From positions 1-7,565 of the forward strand of contig JAGVHM010000181.1 in the NCBI GenBank assembly GCA_020056545.1: a DNA stretch of 7,565 nucleotides, read 5' to 3'. Under the pieces are notes generated by a model. It worked only from the letters and a program-made list of their open reading frames with translations, was not told where the DNA came from and ran no database searches. Positions within the stretch are counted from its first letter, which is position 1; every line of letters starts with the position of its first letter. The stretch comes from a bacterium. GTDB lineage: Bacteria > Desulfobacterota > Deferrimicrobia > Deferrimicrobiales > Deferrimicrobiaceae. Both the position numbers and the translations under genes were made by a program. This document shows positions 1-6,383 of this stretch, piece by piece.

Positions 1-447
1 AAGACCCAGGATGCCGGCGTAGGATACGTAATTTATATCGTGCCCCGCGACGTTGCGCATCGGGCCGGTCTGCCCATAGCCGGAGATGGAGCAGTACACG
101 AGGCGTGGATTGATCGCAGAGAGACTCGCATAGTCCACCCCGAGCCGCCCGGTTACCCCGGGCCTGAATCCTTCCAGGACGACGTCTGCAGATGCGGCAA
201 GTTTCCGGAAAACCTCCTTCCCCTCTTCCGTCTTGAGGTTGAGAGTGAGGCTTTTCTTCCCGCGGTTCAGGTACCTGTCGGCCGGAGAGAGTCCCGGCTC
301 TTCGCCTGCGAATGGATTGCGGACCCGCGGATCGGGTTCGTCGACCTTGATCACGTCCGCGCCGTGATCGGCCATCATCTGCGTGCAGAAGGGCCCCGGC
401 AGCTGCAGCGAAAGGTCAAGCACCCGGATCCCGGCGAGCATGGACAT
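1..447 (-). CDS. CaiB/BaiF family CoA transferase / alpha-methylacyl-CoA racemase-like, N-terminal part
   Basis: The reverse strand reads open for 149 codons from an ATG at 447 to the window edge with no stop, so the C-terminal part lies outside. It begins MSMLAGIRVLDLS and continues with QLPGPFCTQMMADHGADVIKVD, the N-terminal nucleotide-binding-like fold of class III CoA transferases. Further on come LNRGKKSLTLNLK, NPRLVYCSISGYGQTGP and AGHDINYVSYAGILGL. The GHDINY block near residues 135-140 is typical of alpha-methylacyl-CoA racemases. Its His136 matches the catalytic His of that group, as I recall from the mycobacterial enzyme (His126). The catalytic Asp would fall about 30 residues later, beyond the edge. 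The family either moves CoA between carboxylic acids or epimerises 2-methylacyl-CoA. The racemase branch looks more likely, but substrate cannot be read from this part. The start is supported by a strong ribosome binding site, and a second ATG follows two codons in. Confidence 0.88.
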   Translation of the reverse strand, partial: MSMLAGIRVLDLSLQLPGPFCTQMMADHGADVIKVDEPDPRVRNPFAGEEPGLSPADRYLNRGKKSLTLNLKTEEGKEVFRKLAASADVVLEGFRPGVTGRLGVDYASLSAINPRLVYCSISGYGQTGPMRNVAGHDINYVSYAGILGL

Positions 448-495
448 TCCTAGTGCCTCCCTCCGGAAGAATCTTGTGCTATCGTATTCGGCGAT
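448..495. promoter_or_regulatory. Divergent intergenic spacer, 48 bases
   Basis: This is the only gap between divergently oriented genes in the window, so promoters for both the CoA transferase and the lpxH-like gene should lie here or reach into the opposite coding region. I found no convincing -35/-10 pair. TACGAT at 486-481 on the minus strand could serve as a -10, but nothing resembling TTGACA sits 16-18 bases upstream. The assignment rests on gene geometry alone. Confidence 0.35.
456..464 (-). promoter_or_regulatory. Ribosome binding site of the CoA transferase gene
   Basis: On the minus strand this reads GGAGGGAGG, ending 8 bases before the ATG at 447. It is a near-perfect Shine-Dalgarno match at good spacing and fixes the start at 447 rather than at the second ATG (441). 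Confidence 0.8.
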
Positions 496-1266
496 ATGGA
501 AAAAGAAGTTTCGATCTCCGCGGACCGGGCGGTGTTTCTGTCCGACGCCCACCTGAACCAGGACGACATGCACTCACGGAACTTCGTCGCACTCGCGGAG
601 AAAGCCGCGGACGAGAACGCCGCCGTCTTCCTGCTGGGCGACATCTTCGACCTGTGGTTCGGACGCTCCGGCCTCACCTTCGGTTTCCAGAAACCGGTCA
701 TCTCGCGCCTGCAGGAACTCCGCCGCAGAGGCCTTCGTCTATATTACGTGGAGGGAAACAGGGATTTCTATCTCAAAAAACACCACGAGGGGGTAACGTT
801 CGACGCCGTGGCGGAGGTGGAGATGCTGGCGGCCGTAGGGGGCCGGAAAATATACCTTTCCCACGGCGATACGGTCAACCGGGCCGACATCCCCTACAGG
901 TTCTGGAAAGCCATCTCGAAGAACCGCTTCTCCTTCGGCGCCGTTTCCATCATCCCCCCGGCTGTCTTCCTCCCCTTCGCCGACTGGATGGAGAGGAATC
1001 TGAAGCGGACGAACCACAGATACAGGGGTTCCTTCCCCGAGCGGGACTGCCTCGAGTTCGCCATGCGGCGGTTCGCGGCCGGAATGGACCTCGTGATCCT
1101 GGGGCATTTCCACACGGAACGGCTGCAGCGGTTCGAGGAAACGGGGCAGGGTAAGGCGCTCGCAGTGCTGCCGTCGTGGCGGGAGGAATGGCGCTATTTC
1201 TTCCTGACGGCGGAGGGAAAATCCGGCTTCCGTTCATACCGCCCCGATGAACCCCTCCTGCCGTAG
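496..1266 (+). CDS. lpxH: UDP-2,3-diacylglucosamine diphosphatase-like metallophosphoesterase (LpxH family)
   Basis: A 256-residue calcineurin-like phosphoesterase with the whole metal site visible: SDAH (D17, H19), LGDIFDLW (D49), GNRD (N88, D90), SHGD (H123) and GHFH (H204, H206). GNRD in place of the usual GNHD is a hallmark of LpxH, where the Arg contacts the lipid substrate. FDLWFG after the GD motif and LPSWREEWRYF near the C-terminus also fit that family. LpxH removes UMP from UDP-2,3-diacylglucosamine to give lipid X, the fourth step of lipid A synthesis, at the cytoplasmic face of the inner membrane. The hydrophobic stretch at about 147-163 (VSIIPPAVFLPF) lies in the insertion region that in LpxH forms a lipid-binding lid. 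There is no in-frame ATG, GTG or TTG just upstream of 496, and the Shine-Dalgarno is weak (GGCGA). No other lpx gene is in the window, so a related phosphoesterase with another lipid or nucleotide substrate cannot be excluded. Confidence 0.82.
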   Translation: MEKEVSISADRAVFLSDAHLNQDDMHSRNFVALAEKAADENAAVFLLGDIFDLWFGRSGLTFGFQKPVISRLQELRRRGLRLYYVEGNRDFYLKKHHEGVTFDAVAEVEMLAAVGGRKIYLSHGDTVNRADIPYRFWKAISKNRFSFGAVSIIPPAVFLPFADWMERNLKRTNHRYRGSFPERDCLEFAMRRFAAGMDLVILGHFHTERLQRFEETGQGKALAVLPSWREEWRYFFLTAEGKSGFRSYRPDEPLLP

Positions 1267-1269
1267 GAA

Positions 1270-1713
1270 TCACTTCCCGGCGATCGTTTTTCCCATCAGG
1301 ACCGCAAACAGGATTCCCGCAACCGCCTCGATAAAACCGAAAAGGACGGATATCCGGTCCAGCCCAAGCCCCACCGGCATGACCGCGCCGACAAGCATGC
1401 CGGCCAGCCCGATGACGGCCAGCCAGAACTGCGCCTCCGCCAGGCCGATGTTCGCGACCCGCGGAAGGCCGAAGAACATGGTGGGGAGCAGCTTGAAACC
1501 GATCCCGTATATCAGGAAAAGGACGAACCCGACGAGCAGCAGGTGTGTGTGGACGAACAGGAAGTTGTCGTTGCCGAATGCCAGCATGGCGACGCCCAGG
1601 AGCAGCCCGAGGGAGAGGCAGAAGAAAGACACCCTGATGTACCGCCTGCAGAGCCGGTGCAGCCGGTCCTGCGTGGCCCGGTCCTGGACGGAGGGGTCGA
1701 TCACGCCTTCCAT
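1270..1713 (-). CDS. Small four-helix membrane protein, heme-copper oxidase subunit I-like
   Basis: A 147-residue, strongly hydrophobic protein. After a polar N-terminus of about 25 residues it has four probable membrane helices near residues 26-46, 53-76, 92-114 and 120-141. At the start of helix 2 it carries FVHTHLLLVGFVLFLIYG followed by GFKLLP. This HxH (H55, H57), leucine-rich helix and conserved Pro resemble one two-helix unit of cbb3-type oxidase/NorB subunit I or NnrS-like proteins, in which such histidines bind heme or metal. Full oxidase subunits have 12 or more helices, so this is not a working oxidase subunit alone. It could be a stand-alone metal or heme membrane protein, or an assembly or sensing factor; the function is not known to me. 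It lies 15 bases after rng with a poor ribosome binding site, suggesting coupled translation. Its stop is 3 bases from the stop of the convergent lpxH-like gene. Confidence 0.75.
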   Translation of the reverse strand: MEGVIDPSVQDRATQDRLHRLCRRYIRVSFFCLSLGLLLGVAMLAFGNDNFLFVHTHLLLVGFVLFLIYGIGFKLLPTMFFGLPRVANIGLAEAQFWLAVIGLAGMLVGAVMPVGLGLDRISVLFGFIEAVAGILFAVLMGKTIAGK

Positions 1714-1728
1714 ACCCCATGGGTCATA

Positions 1729-3921
1729 TCAAGTCGTTCCTTCTCCGACGGAAAACGACCCGTTGGCAAGCGTTGGGTCCGCAACGAAAACGACGCGCCC
1801 TCCGCACATCCTCTCCAGGACGGTCACATCCTCGCGCTTCTGGTTGAGCAGCGCCTCGAGGAGCGGGGGGGAAACACGCACTGCCACTTCGTTCACCTGA
1901 TCCCGCGACAGCTCGCTCTGGACCTTGCGCAGCAGGCGGACGATCATGGAGTCCATGGTGGGAAGGGCCCCCGTTCCCCCGCAGGTATCGCACCCTTTAA
2001 GCGTCACGTCGTAGAAGGATATTCCCATCCGCTGGCGGCTTATCCCCACCAGGCCGAACTTGCCCATTGCGGATACGTCGCTCTTGGCCTTGTCCCGCTT
2101 CAGCGCGTCCTTGAGGATCTTCTCCACGTCCTTTATGTGGCTCCGGTTCTCCATGTCTATGAAATCGACGACTATCAGGCCCCCCATGTCCCGGATGCGT
2201 AGCTGGCGAGCTGTTTCGACGGCCGCCTCACTGTTCGTCCGGAAGGCGGTGTCTTCGATGTCGCGGTCCTTCGCGGATCGTCCGGAGTTGACGTCGATCG
2301 ACCACAGCGCCTCGGTGCGGTCTATCACTATGTGCCCGCCGGACGGCAGGGGAACCTTCCGTGCGCACGCACGCTCCAGCTGTTCCTCGATATTGAACCT
2401 GAAGAACAGGGGGCGCTTCTGGCGGATGACCTTGAGCTTCTGCTTCTGCTGCGGGTAGTAGACGTCGAAGAACGCCTGCGCCTTCCGGTACGAGTCCTCC
2501 GAGTTCATCAGAACTTCCGCCACGTCCGGAGAGTAGTTGTCCCGAAGCGTGCGGACGACTATGTCCTGCTCCTCGTACAGCAGCGAGGGCGCCTTCTGGG
2601 TGCGCGCCCCTGCGACCGTCCGGTCCCACAGCTTGAGCAGGTTTTCAAGGTCGGCCTTAAGGTCCTTGAGTGGCTGGCCCGCGCCCACCGTCCGCACGAT
2701 GAACCCCAGGTGGTCGGGATAATCCAGCTTCTCCATATGCTTGCGGATCCGCTCCCGCTCCTTCTCGCCGGTGATCTTCTTCGAGATCCCGTAGCGCTTC
2801 ATCCCAAGCATCATGACGAGGTACCGCCCCGCGATGCTGATGTACGACGTGATCGCGGCGCCCTTGATGGAGGACTCCTCCTTGGTCACCTGGACGAGTA
2901 TCTCCGTACCGGGCCGCAGGTGGGGCCGCTTGTCCCCCTCGTTCCAGGTCCCCAGGTTCTCCATGAGCGCGCCGCCGCAGTATTCGTTCAAGGGGAGGAA
3001 TCCGTGCCTTCCCCCGCCGAACTCGACGAAGGCCGCCTCGATCGCCTGGGCCACGTTGACCACCTTGCCCTTGTATATGTTCCCCTTGAATGCCTTCCGT
3101 CTCTGGTTCTCCACCTCGAAGTAGTCGAGGATGCCTTCGCTGACGAAGGCGACGCGGATCTCCTCGCGGTGCATGCCGTCGATCAGCATGACCTTCCTCG
3201 GCCCCTTGCCCGGCTCCGGAACGGTCTCCTCCCTTTCCTCCTCATCGGCCCCGGCTGTCTCCATCGGTTCGAGAACGAGGGCATGCTCCTCGGGAGAAGT
3301 CCCCTCAGCTCCACCGTTGAACTCATCACTGGGGGCGGGAGCCGCGGGAACAGTCTCTCCAGCCGTGGGCGGCTGCGACCCCTTGCCCTTGCGCCGTCCC
3401 CTCCTCCGCCCGCGGCGTCGCCCCTTCTTTCCCTCTCCCGCCGATTCGCCCTGATGCGCTTCCGTGTCGGGCGCATGGGCCTGGGCGTCTTCCTGCGGGC
3501 TTTCCGTCTCGGCGGCGGTCCCTTCCACCGCAGGCGCGACTCCACCTTCCATGGATACGGCGTCAGGCGTCGAATCGGCCTGCGCCTGATGGCCCCCTTT
3601 CCCCCTGCGCCGTCTCGGCCGGCGTCGACGGCTCTTCTCCGCCACGTCTCCCGTGACTTTCGTCTCGACTTCAAGGATCTCCGGCGGCGGTTGGCCTTCC
3701 TGGGCTTCACCCGGCTCGCTATACGCCGTCCCTGCAGGAGGAGAACCCGCCTCTCCCGCGGCGGCCACATCTCCGGGCGGTTCCCCCTCTCCTGATGGCT
3801 CCCCCTCCCCCGCGGGCGAGGTGGCCTGCGGGTCCGGCGGCGGAACGGTTCCGTCCGCCCCTGCCCCTTTACGCCGGGGGCGCCGTCTCCAGTACCTGCG
3901 CTTCCCCTTTTCCTCCGTCAT
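1729..3921 (-). CDS. rng: Ribonuclease E/G family endoribonuclease with long N-terminal charged arm
   Basis: A 730-residue single-strand-specific endoribonuclease of the RNase E/G family, which starts mRNA decay and matures rRNA and tRNA. Residues 1-240 are low-complexity and charged. The catalytic core starts near 241 (RKVMLIDG). An S1 RNA-binding domain spans about 277-350 (NIYKGKVVNVAQAIEAAFVE, then HGFLPLNEY). The 5'-monophosphate sensor motif is FIVRTVG (R410, T411). The DNase I-like catalytic part has SIDVNSGRS (D543) and VVDFIDM (D586), and the zinc link is CDTCGGTG (C644, C647). The spacings D543-D586 (43) and D586-C644 (58) equal those I recall for E. coli RNase E (D303, D346, C404). 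About 83 residues follow the zinc link, as in RNase G. The ATG at 3921 is chosen over one 20 codons upstream because GGGAGG precedes it and it overlaps the upstream stop as ATGA. Whether it works more like RNase E or RNase G cannot be decided here. Confidence 0.95.
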   Translation of the reverse strand: MTEEKGKRRYWRRRPRRKGAGADGTVPPPDPQATSPAGEGEPSGEGEPPGDVAAAGEAGSPPAGTAYSEPGEAQEGQPPPEILEVETKVTGDVAEKSRRRRPRRRRGKGGHQAQADSTPDAVSMEGGVAPAVEGTAAETESPQEDAQAHAPDTEAHQGESAGEGKKGRRRGRRRGRRKGKGSQPPTAGETVPAAPAPSDEFNGGAEGTSPEEHALVLEPMETAGADEEEREETVPEPGKGPRKVMLIDGMHREEIRVAFVSEGILDYFEVENQRRKAFKGNIYKGKVVNVAQAIEAAFVEFGGGRHGFLPLNEYCGGALMENLGTWNEGDKRPHLRPGTEILVQVTKEESSIKGAAITSYISIAGRYLVMMLGMKRYGISKKITGEKERERIRKHMEKLDYPDHLGFIVRTVGAGQPLKDLKADLENLLKLWDRTVAGARTQKAPSLLYEEQDIVVRTLRDNYSPDVAEVLMNSEDSYRKAQAFFDVYYPQQKQKLKVIRQKRPLFFRFNIEEQLERACARKVPLPSGGHIVIDRTEALWSIDVNSGRSAKDRDIEDTAFRTNSEAAVETARQLRIRDMGGLIVVDFIDMENRSHIKDVEKILKDALKRDKAKSDVSAMGKFGLVGISRQRMGISFYDVTLKGCDTCGGTGALPTMDSMIVRLLRKVQSELSRDQVNEVAVRVSPPLLEALLNQKREDVTVLERMCGGRVVFVADPTLANGSFSVGEGTT
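3202..3921 (-). other. Low-complexity, arginine-rich N-terminal arm of RNase E/G
   Basis: The first 240 codons of rng encode a probably disordered arm made mostly of R, K, E, G, A and P. Three basic blocks stand out: residues 5-21 (KGKRRYWRRRPRRKGAG, 3909-3859), 96-110 (KSRRRRPRRRRGKGG, 3636-3592) and 165-181 (KKGRRRGRRRGRRKGKG, 3429-3379). Acidic Pro/Glu/Gly/Ala linkers separate them, and a strongly acidic stretch (DEEEREE, about 226-232) comes before the S1 domain. In E. coli RNase E such RNA-binding and scaffold segments are on the C-terminal side. N-terminal placement is known from actinobacterial enzymes. Confidence 0.8.
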
Positions 3922-4589
3922 CGGTTTCCTCCCGAAAAATTTGGCTCCAGGAATCTGTGGAGGACTCCCGGAAGATCGCAAACGTCGCTCACCACGGCAT
4001 GGGCGGGGGAAGACTCTTCCCGGCCTCCCACCCAGACAGTGAACATACCGAGTTCCCGAGCCGGGAGCAGGTTCTCGCGGATGTCCTCGCAGAAGAGGGA
4101 CGCCGAAGGCGTGGCTCCCGTAACCCGCAGCAGCTTGGCGTACGGATAGGGCGACGGCTTTGCGATGTATTCCATGAACTCGATCCCGTAGATCCCTTCC
4201 ATCAGGTCCGAAACGCCCAGAGCCTCCAGGACCCGCCGGGCGTACGATTCCGAGCCGTTGGTGAAAACCACGCGTCTTCCGGGAAGCCCGGAGAGCATCC
4301 GGCGCAGTTCCGGCCTCGGCGGAACTATCTCCGGAATCGGGACGTCGTGCACGAACTCCAGGTATTCCCCCGGCGGAACCCCGTGGTGATGCATAAGGCC
4401 CCGCAGAGTCGTGCCGAACTCGCTGAGGAAGCTTTTCCGGACGTGCCTCGCGGTATCGTGGTCCACACCCAGCTTCTCCCGGACGTAACGCTCGATCCGG
4501 GCGTCCACGATGCGCCAGAGGGTCACCTCCGGCGGGTAGAGCGTGTTGTCCAGGTCGAAGATGAACAGCGGTTCCGCCGTCAACGTCAC
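3918..4589 (-). CDS. HAD-superfamily hydrolase, pyrimidine 5'-nucleotidase-like
   Basis: A 223-residue haloacid dehalogenase-fold phosphatase. Motif I is FIFDLDNTLYPP (nucleophile D12, acid/base D14), motif II VVFTNGS (T110), motif III KPSPYPY (K144) and motif IV FCEDIRENL (D169). DLDNTLYPP with an alpha-helical cap at about 20-95 resembles the Sdt1/Phm8-type pyrimidine 5'-nucleotidases, which dephosphorylate nucleoside 5'-monophosphates. HAD substrates are hard to predict, so that assignment is tentative. The GTG at 4589 overlaps the pmbA stop as GTGA. A GGAGG sits only 3 bases before it, so the TTG two codons later (4583, spacing 9) is a real alternative. An ATG at 4649 would overlap pmbA by 64 bases and add 20 residues before the fold, so I rejected it. 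The 3' end overlaps the rng start as ATGA. A nucleotidase next to an RNase could recycle the nucleotides released, which is inference. Confidence 0.88.
   Translation of the reverse strand: MTLTAEPLFIFDLDNTLYPPEVTLWRIVDARIERYVREKLGVDHDTARHVRKSFLSEFGTTLRGLMHHHGVPPGEYLEFVHDVPIPEIVPPRPELRRMLSGLPGRRVVFTNGSESYARRVLEALGVSDLMEGIYGIEFMEYIAKPSPYPYAKLLRVTGATPSASLFCEDIRENLLPARELGMFTVWVGGREESSPAHAVVSDVCDLPGVLHRFLEPNFSGGNR
3928..3933 (-). promoter_or_regulatory. Ribosome binding site of rng
   Basis: GGGAGG on the minus strand lies 6 bases before the ATG at 3921, inside the last codons of the HAD gene. It decides the rng start: an ATG 60 bases further upstream in the same frame lies deep inside the HAD gene, and this internal site has the better signal. 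Confidence 0.85.
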
Positions 4590-5920
4590 TCCCCTCCCAC
4601 CTCTATCTCCGAAACGGAAAGCGACGGCGAGCCCACGTTCCCGAACCACCGGAAATCGGAGCCGGCGTCCACTACTTTAGAAAGCAGGGTGAGGACGTTT
4701 CCGGAGACGGCGAATCCCCGGACCGGCTCCCTTTCCTCGCCGCCCTCGAAACGGATTCCCGCGGCGCCGACGGAAAAGTCCCCTGACACGCCGTCGGCGG
4801 TGTGGATACCAAGGAATTCGGTGATCAGTATCCCGGTCCCCATCTCGCGCCGCATTCGCTCGGGCGACTTACCGCCGGGATCGATGCGCAGATTGGAGAT
4901 GCCGACCGCCGGGGGCGTCTTGGAAGACATCCTGCGGGAGCTCCCGGTCGTGCCCGTCCCCAATTTCCTCCCCCAGAATGCGTCAGCCAGATAGCCTTTC
5001 AGCACCCCGCCCTCCACCAGGACGTTCCCGCGGCAGGGCGTCCCCTCGCCGTCGAACGCCGCCGCCCCGCTTCCGGAAGCGTCCAGCGGATCGTCGGAGA
5101 TCCGAACGACGGGAGAGGCGATCGTTTTTCCCAGGAGCCCGGCGAGGACCGATCTCCCCTTGGCCACGTTGGATGCGAGAAAGGAAGGGGCAAGGACCTC
5201 GAGAAGCTCGGCTGAAGCGGAGTTCTCAAGTATAGCCGCGTAGCGGCCCGACCGCAGGCCTCGCGCTCCCAGCATACGTACCGCTTTGCCGGCCGCCTCC
5301 CCGGCTACGGAAGAGGGTTGCAGGGCGTCGAACCGCCGCGAGAATCCGTACCCCGATCCCGTCTGCCCCTCCGAGCCCTCCTCGGCGACCGACTCCACCC
5401 ACGCCGCATACTTCGATTCGCGCGCGATTCCCGATCGGCCGGCGGAATTCACGAACCGGACCTCCCCGACCGATTCCACGAGAGATGCCGAGCGCACTCT
5501 CTTCATACGGGGATCAAGCGATAGGGTCCTGCGCTCCAGCGCGACCGCGAACTCCGCCTTTTCCCCTTCACCCACTGCTTCCCATGCGCGATCGTAAAGC
5601 GGGGGCGCCGGAAACTCCCCGCCCGCATCGGGGAGGCCGTGGGCAGCGTCCGGGTCGGAGGAACCTGCGCAAAACAGGGCCGCCTCGACCATGCGGACGA
5701 CCTCGTCCCCGGTTTCGCGAAAACCGTAGGAGAACCCCATCCGGCCGTCACGGTAGACGCGCAAGCCAAGGGAAACGGCGTCCGAGAAGGAAAGGGAGTC
5801 TATACCGCCGCCCCGCGAATCGTATCGCCGCACGCGTTCCCGCGAGACGCACAGCTCGGCCTGCCCGCCGCCGCGCCGCGCGACCTCCCTTTCGACAAGT
5901 CCGAACAAGGCCTCAGGCAT
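4586..5920 (-). CDS. pmbA: TldD/PmbA family protein, PmbA (TldE) subunit
   Basis: A 444-residue protein, the usual PmbA length (E. coli about 450). The N-terminal alpha/beta domain carries GIDSLSFSDAVSLGLRVY (39-56) and DGRMGFSYG (58-66). The C-terminal beta-rich domain carries ISDDP (274-278), AFDGEGTP (288-295), LVEGGVLKGYLAD (301-313), EMGTGILITEFLG (359-371), GVSGDFSVGAAG (377-388) and VSGNV (405-409), and it ends near GNVGSPSLSVSEIEVGGE. These blocks line up with E. coli PmbA. The HExxxH zinc motif of TldD is absent, as expected for the TldE subunit. TldD and TldE form a cytoplasmic heterodimeric protease that trims unfolded peptides, known from microcin B17 maturation and CcdA decay. 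No tldD lies in the window, so the partner must be elsewhere. The ATG at 5920 overlaps the ArgA-like stop by 8 bases, and its ribosome binding site is weak, which points to coupling. Confidence 0.93.
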   Translation of the reverse strand: MPEALFGLVEREVARRGGGQAELCVSRERVRRYDSRGGGIDSLSFSDAVSLGLRVYRDGRMGFSYGFRETGDEVVRMVEAALFCAGSSDPDAAHGLPDAGGEFPAPPLYDRAWEAVGEGEKAEFAVALERRTLSLDPRMKRVRSASLVESVGEVRFVNSAGRSGIARESKYAAWVESVAEEGSEGQTGSGYGFSRRFDALQPSSVAGEAAGKAVRMLGARGLRSGRYAAILENSASAELLEVLAPSFLASNVAKGRSVLAGLLGKTIASPVVRISDDPLDASGSGAAAFDGEGTPCRGNVLVEGGVLKGYLADAFWGRKLGTGTTGSSRRMSSKTPPAVGISNLRIDPGGKSPERMRREMGTGILITEFLGIHTADGVSGDFSVGAAGIRFEGGEEREPVRGFAVSGNVLTLLSKVVDAGSDFRWFGNVGSPSLSVSEIEVGGE

Positions 5921-6383
5921 GCCTGGTTCCGGAAAAGTCGGCCACCAGGGCGATTTCGTCGCAGTCGGGAAATTTGGAGCACTTCAGGCAATCGGTCCAG
6001 ATCTTGTGGGGCAGCTCCGCCTTGTCCACGCGCTTGAACCCCAGCTTCTCGAAGAACTCGGGCTTGTAGGTAAGGGCGAACACGCGCGCGATCCCCAGCA
6101 CGATCGCCTCGGACATGCAGGCCTCGACGAGCTGCGTGCCCACCCTGCGGCCCATCCGGTCTTCGCGCACCGCAAGGGAACGGACCTCGGCCAGGTCCTC
6201 CCACATGATATGTATCGCCGCCGATCCGATCACATCGTCCCCGTTCTCCACGTAGACGAAGTAGTCGCGCAGGTTCTCGTATATCTCGCTCAGCGACCTG
6301 GGCAGCATGTCGCCTTTCCGTGCGTAGTCGGCGATCAGCTTCTGGATCGTCTTGACGTCCCTCATCCTTGCCTTGCGGATCAT
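5913..6383 (-). CDS. argA: Short ArgA-like GNAT N-acetyltransferase (putative N-acetylglutamate synthase)
   Basis: A 156-residue GNAT-fold enzyme that uses acetyl-CoA. IRKARMRDVKTIQKLIADYA is the typical first strand and helix. Residues 53-73 (GSAAIHIMWEDLAEVRSLAV plus R) hold the central strands, followed by the acetyl-CoA loop RMGRRVGTQLV (76-86) and the late motif YKPEFFEKLGFKRV. LPRSLSEIYENLRDYFV and WEDLAEVRSLAV match the stand-alone ArgA-type synthases (as in mycobacterial Rv2747), which lack the amino-acid-kinase domain of E. coli ArgA. They acetylate glutamate in the first step of arginine synthesis. The C-terminal end has three cysteines, DCLKCSKFPDCDE (C132, C135, C141), a possible metal site that I recall seeing in delta-group relatives. 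No other arg gene is nearby, so substrate assignment rests on similarity only. The ATG at 6383 overlaps the recN stop as ATGA. Confidence 0.78.
   Translation of the reverse strand: MIRKARMRDVKTIQKLIADYARKGDMLPRSLSEIYENLRDYFVYVENGDDVIGSAAIHIMWEDLAEVRSLAVREDRMGRRVGTQLVEACMSEAIVLGIARVFALTYKPEFFEKLGFKRVDKAELPHKIWTDCLKCSKFPDCDEIALVADFSGTRHA

Noticed and set aside
1279..1295. 17-base exact match (GGCGATCGTTTTTCCCA) also found at 5117-5133
   Set aside because: Both copies encode the peptide GKTIA on the minus strand, in the membrane protein and in PmbA. With only two copies and no further symmetry, chance from shared codons is enough.
1279..1295. Possible terminator for the lpxH-like gene: CGATCG followed by a T-run
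   Set aside because: CGATCG is palindromic, but no stem long enough to form an intrinsic terminator precedes the T-run, and the bases are coding on the other strand.
950..1720. Minus-strand open frame of 256 codons overlapping the lpxH-like gene and the membrane gene
   Set aside because: It shadows two better genes in other frames. Its product is Gly/Arg/Pro-rich, without family motifs.
1700..1726. Eight-codon frame MTHGVWKA between rng and the membrane gene (minus strand, ATG at 1726)
   Set aside because: It could be a leader peptide coupling translation, but so short a frame carries no coding evidence and can arise by chance.
2332..3795. Long plus-strand open frame (487 codons) opposite rng
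   Set aside because: It lies wholly antisense to a well-supported RNase E/G, has no recognisable domain and no good ribosome binding site. Long antisense frames are expected in GC-rich DNA.
4587..4649. Upstream ATG (4649) as start of the HAD gene
   Set aside because: It would overlap pmbA by 64 bases and add 20 residues unlike any HAD N-terminus. The GTG at 4589, or the TTG at 4583, fits the fold better.
3795..4994. Plus-strand open frame of 399 codons across the rng start, HAD gene and pmbA 3' end
   Set aside because: It is antisense to three genes with clear motifs, and its translation shows no domain.
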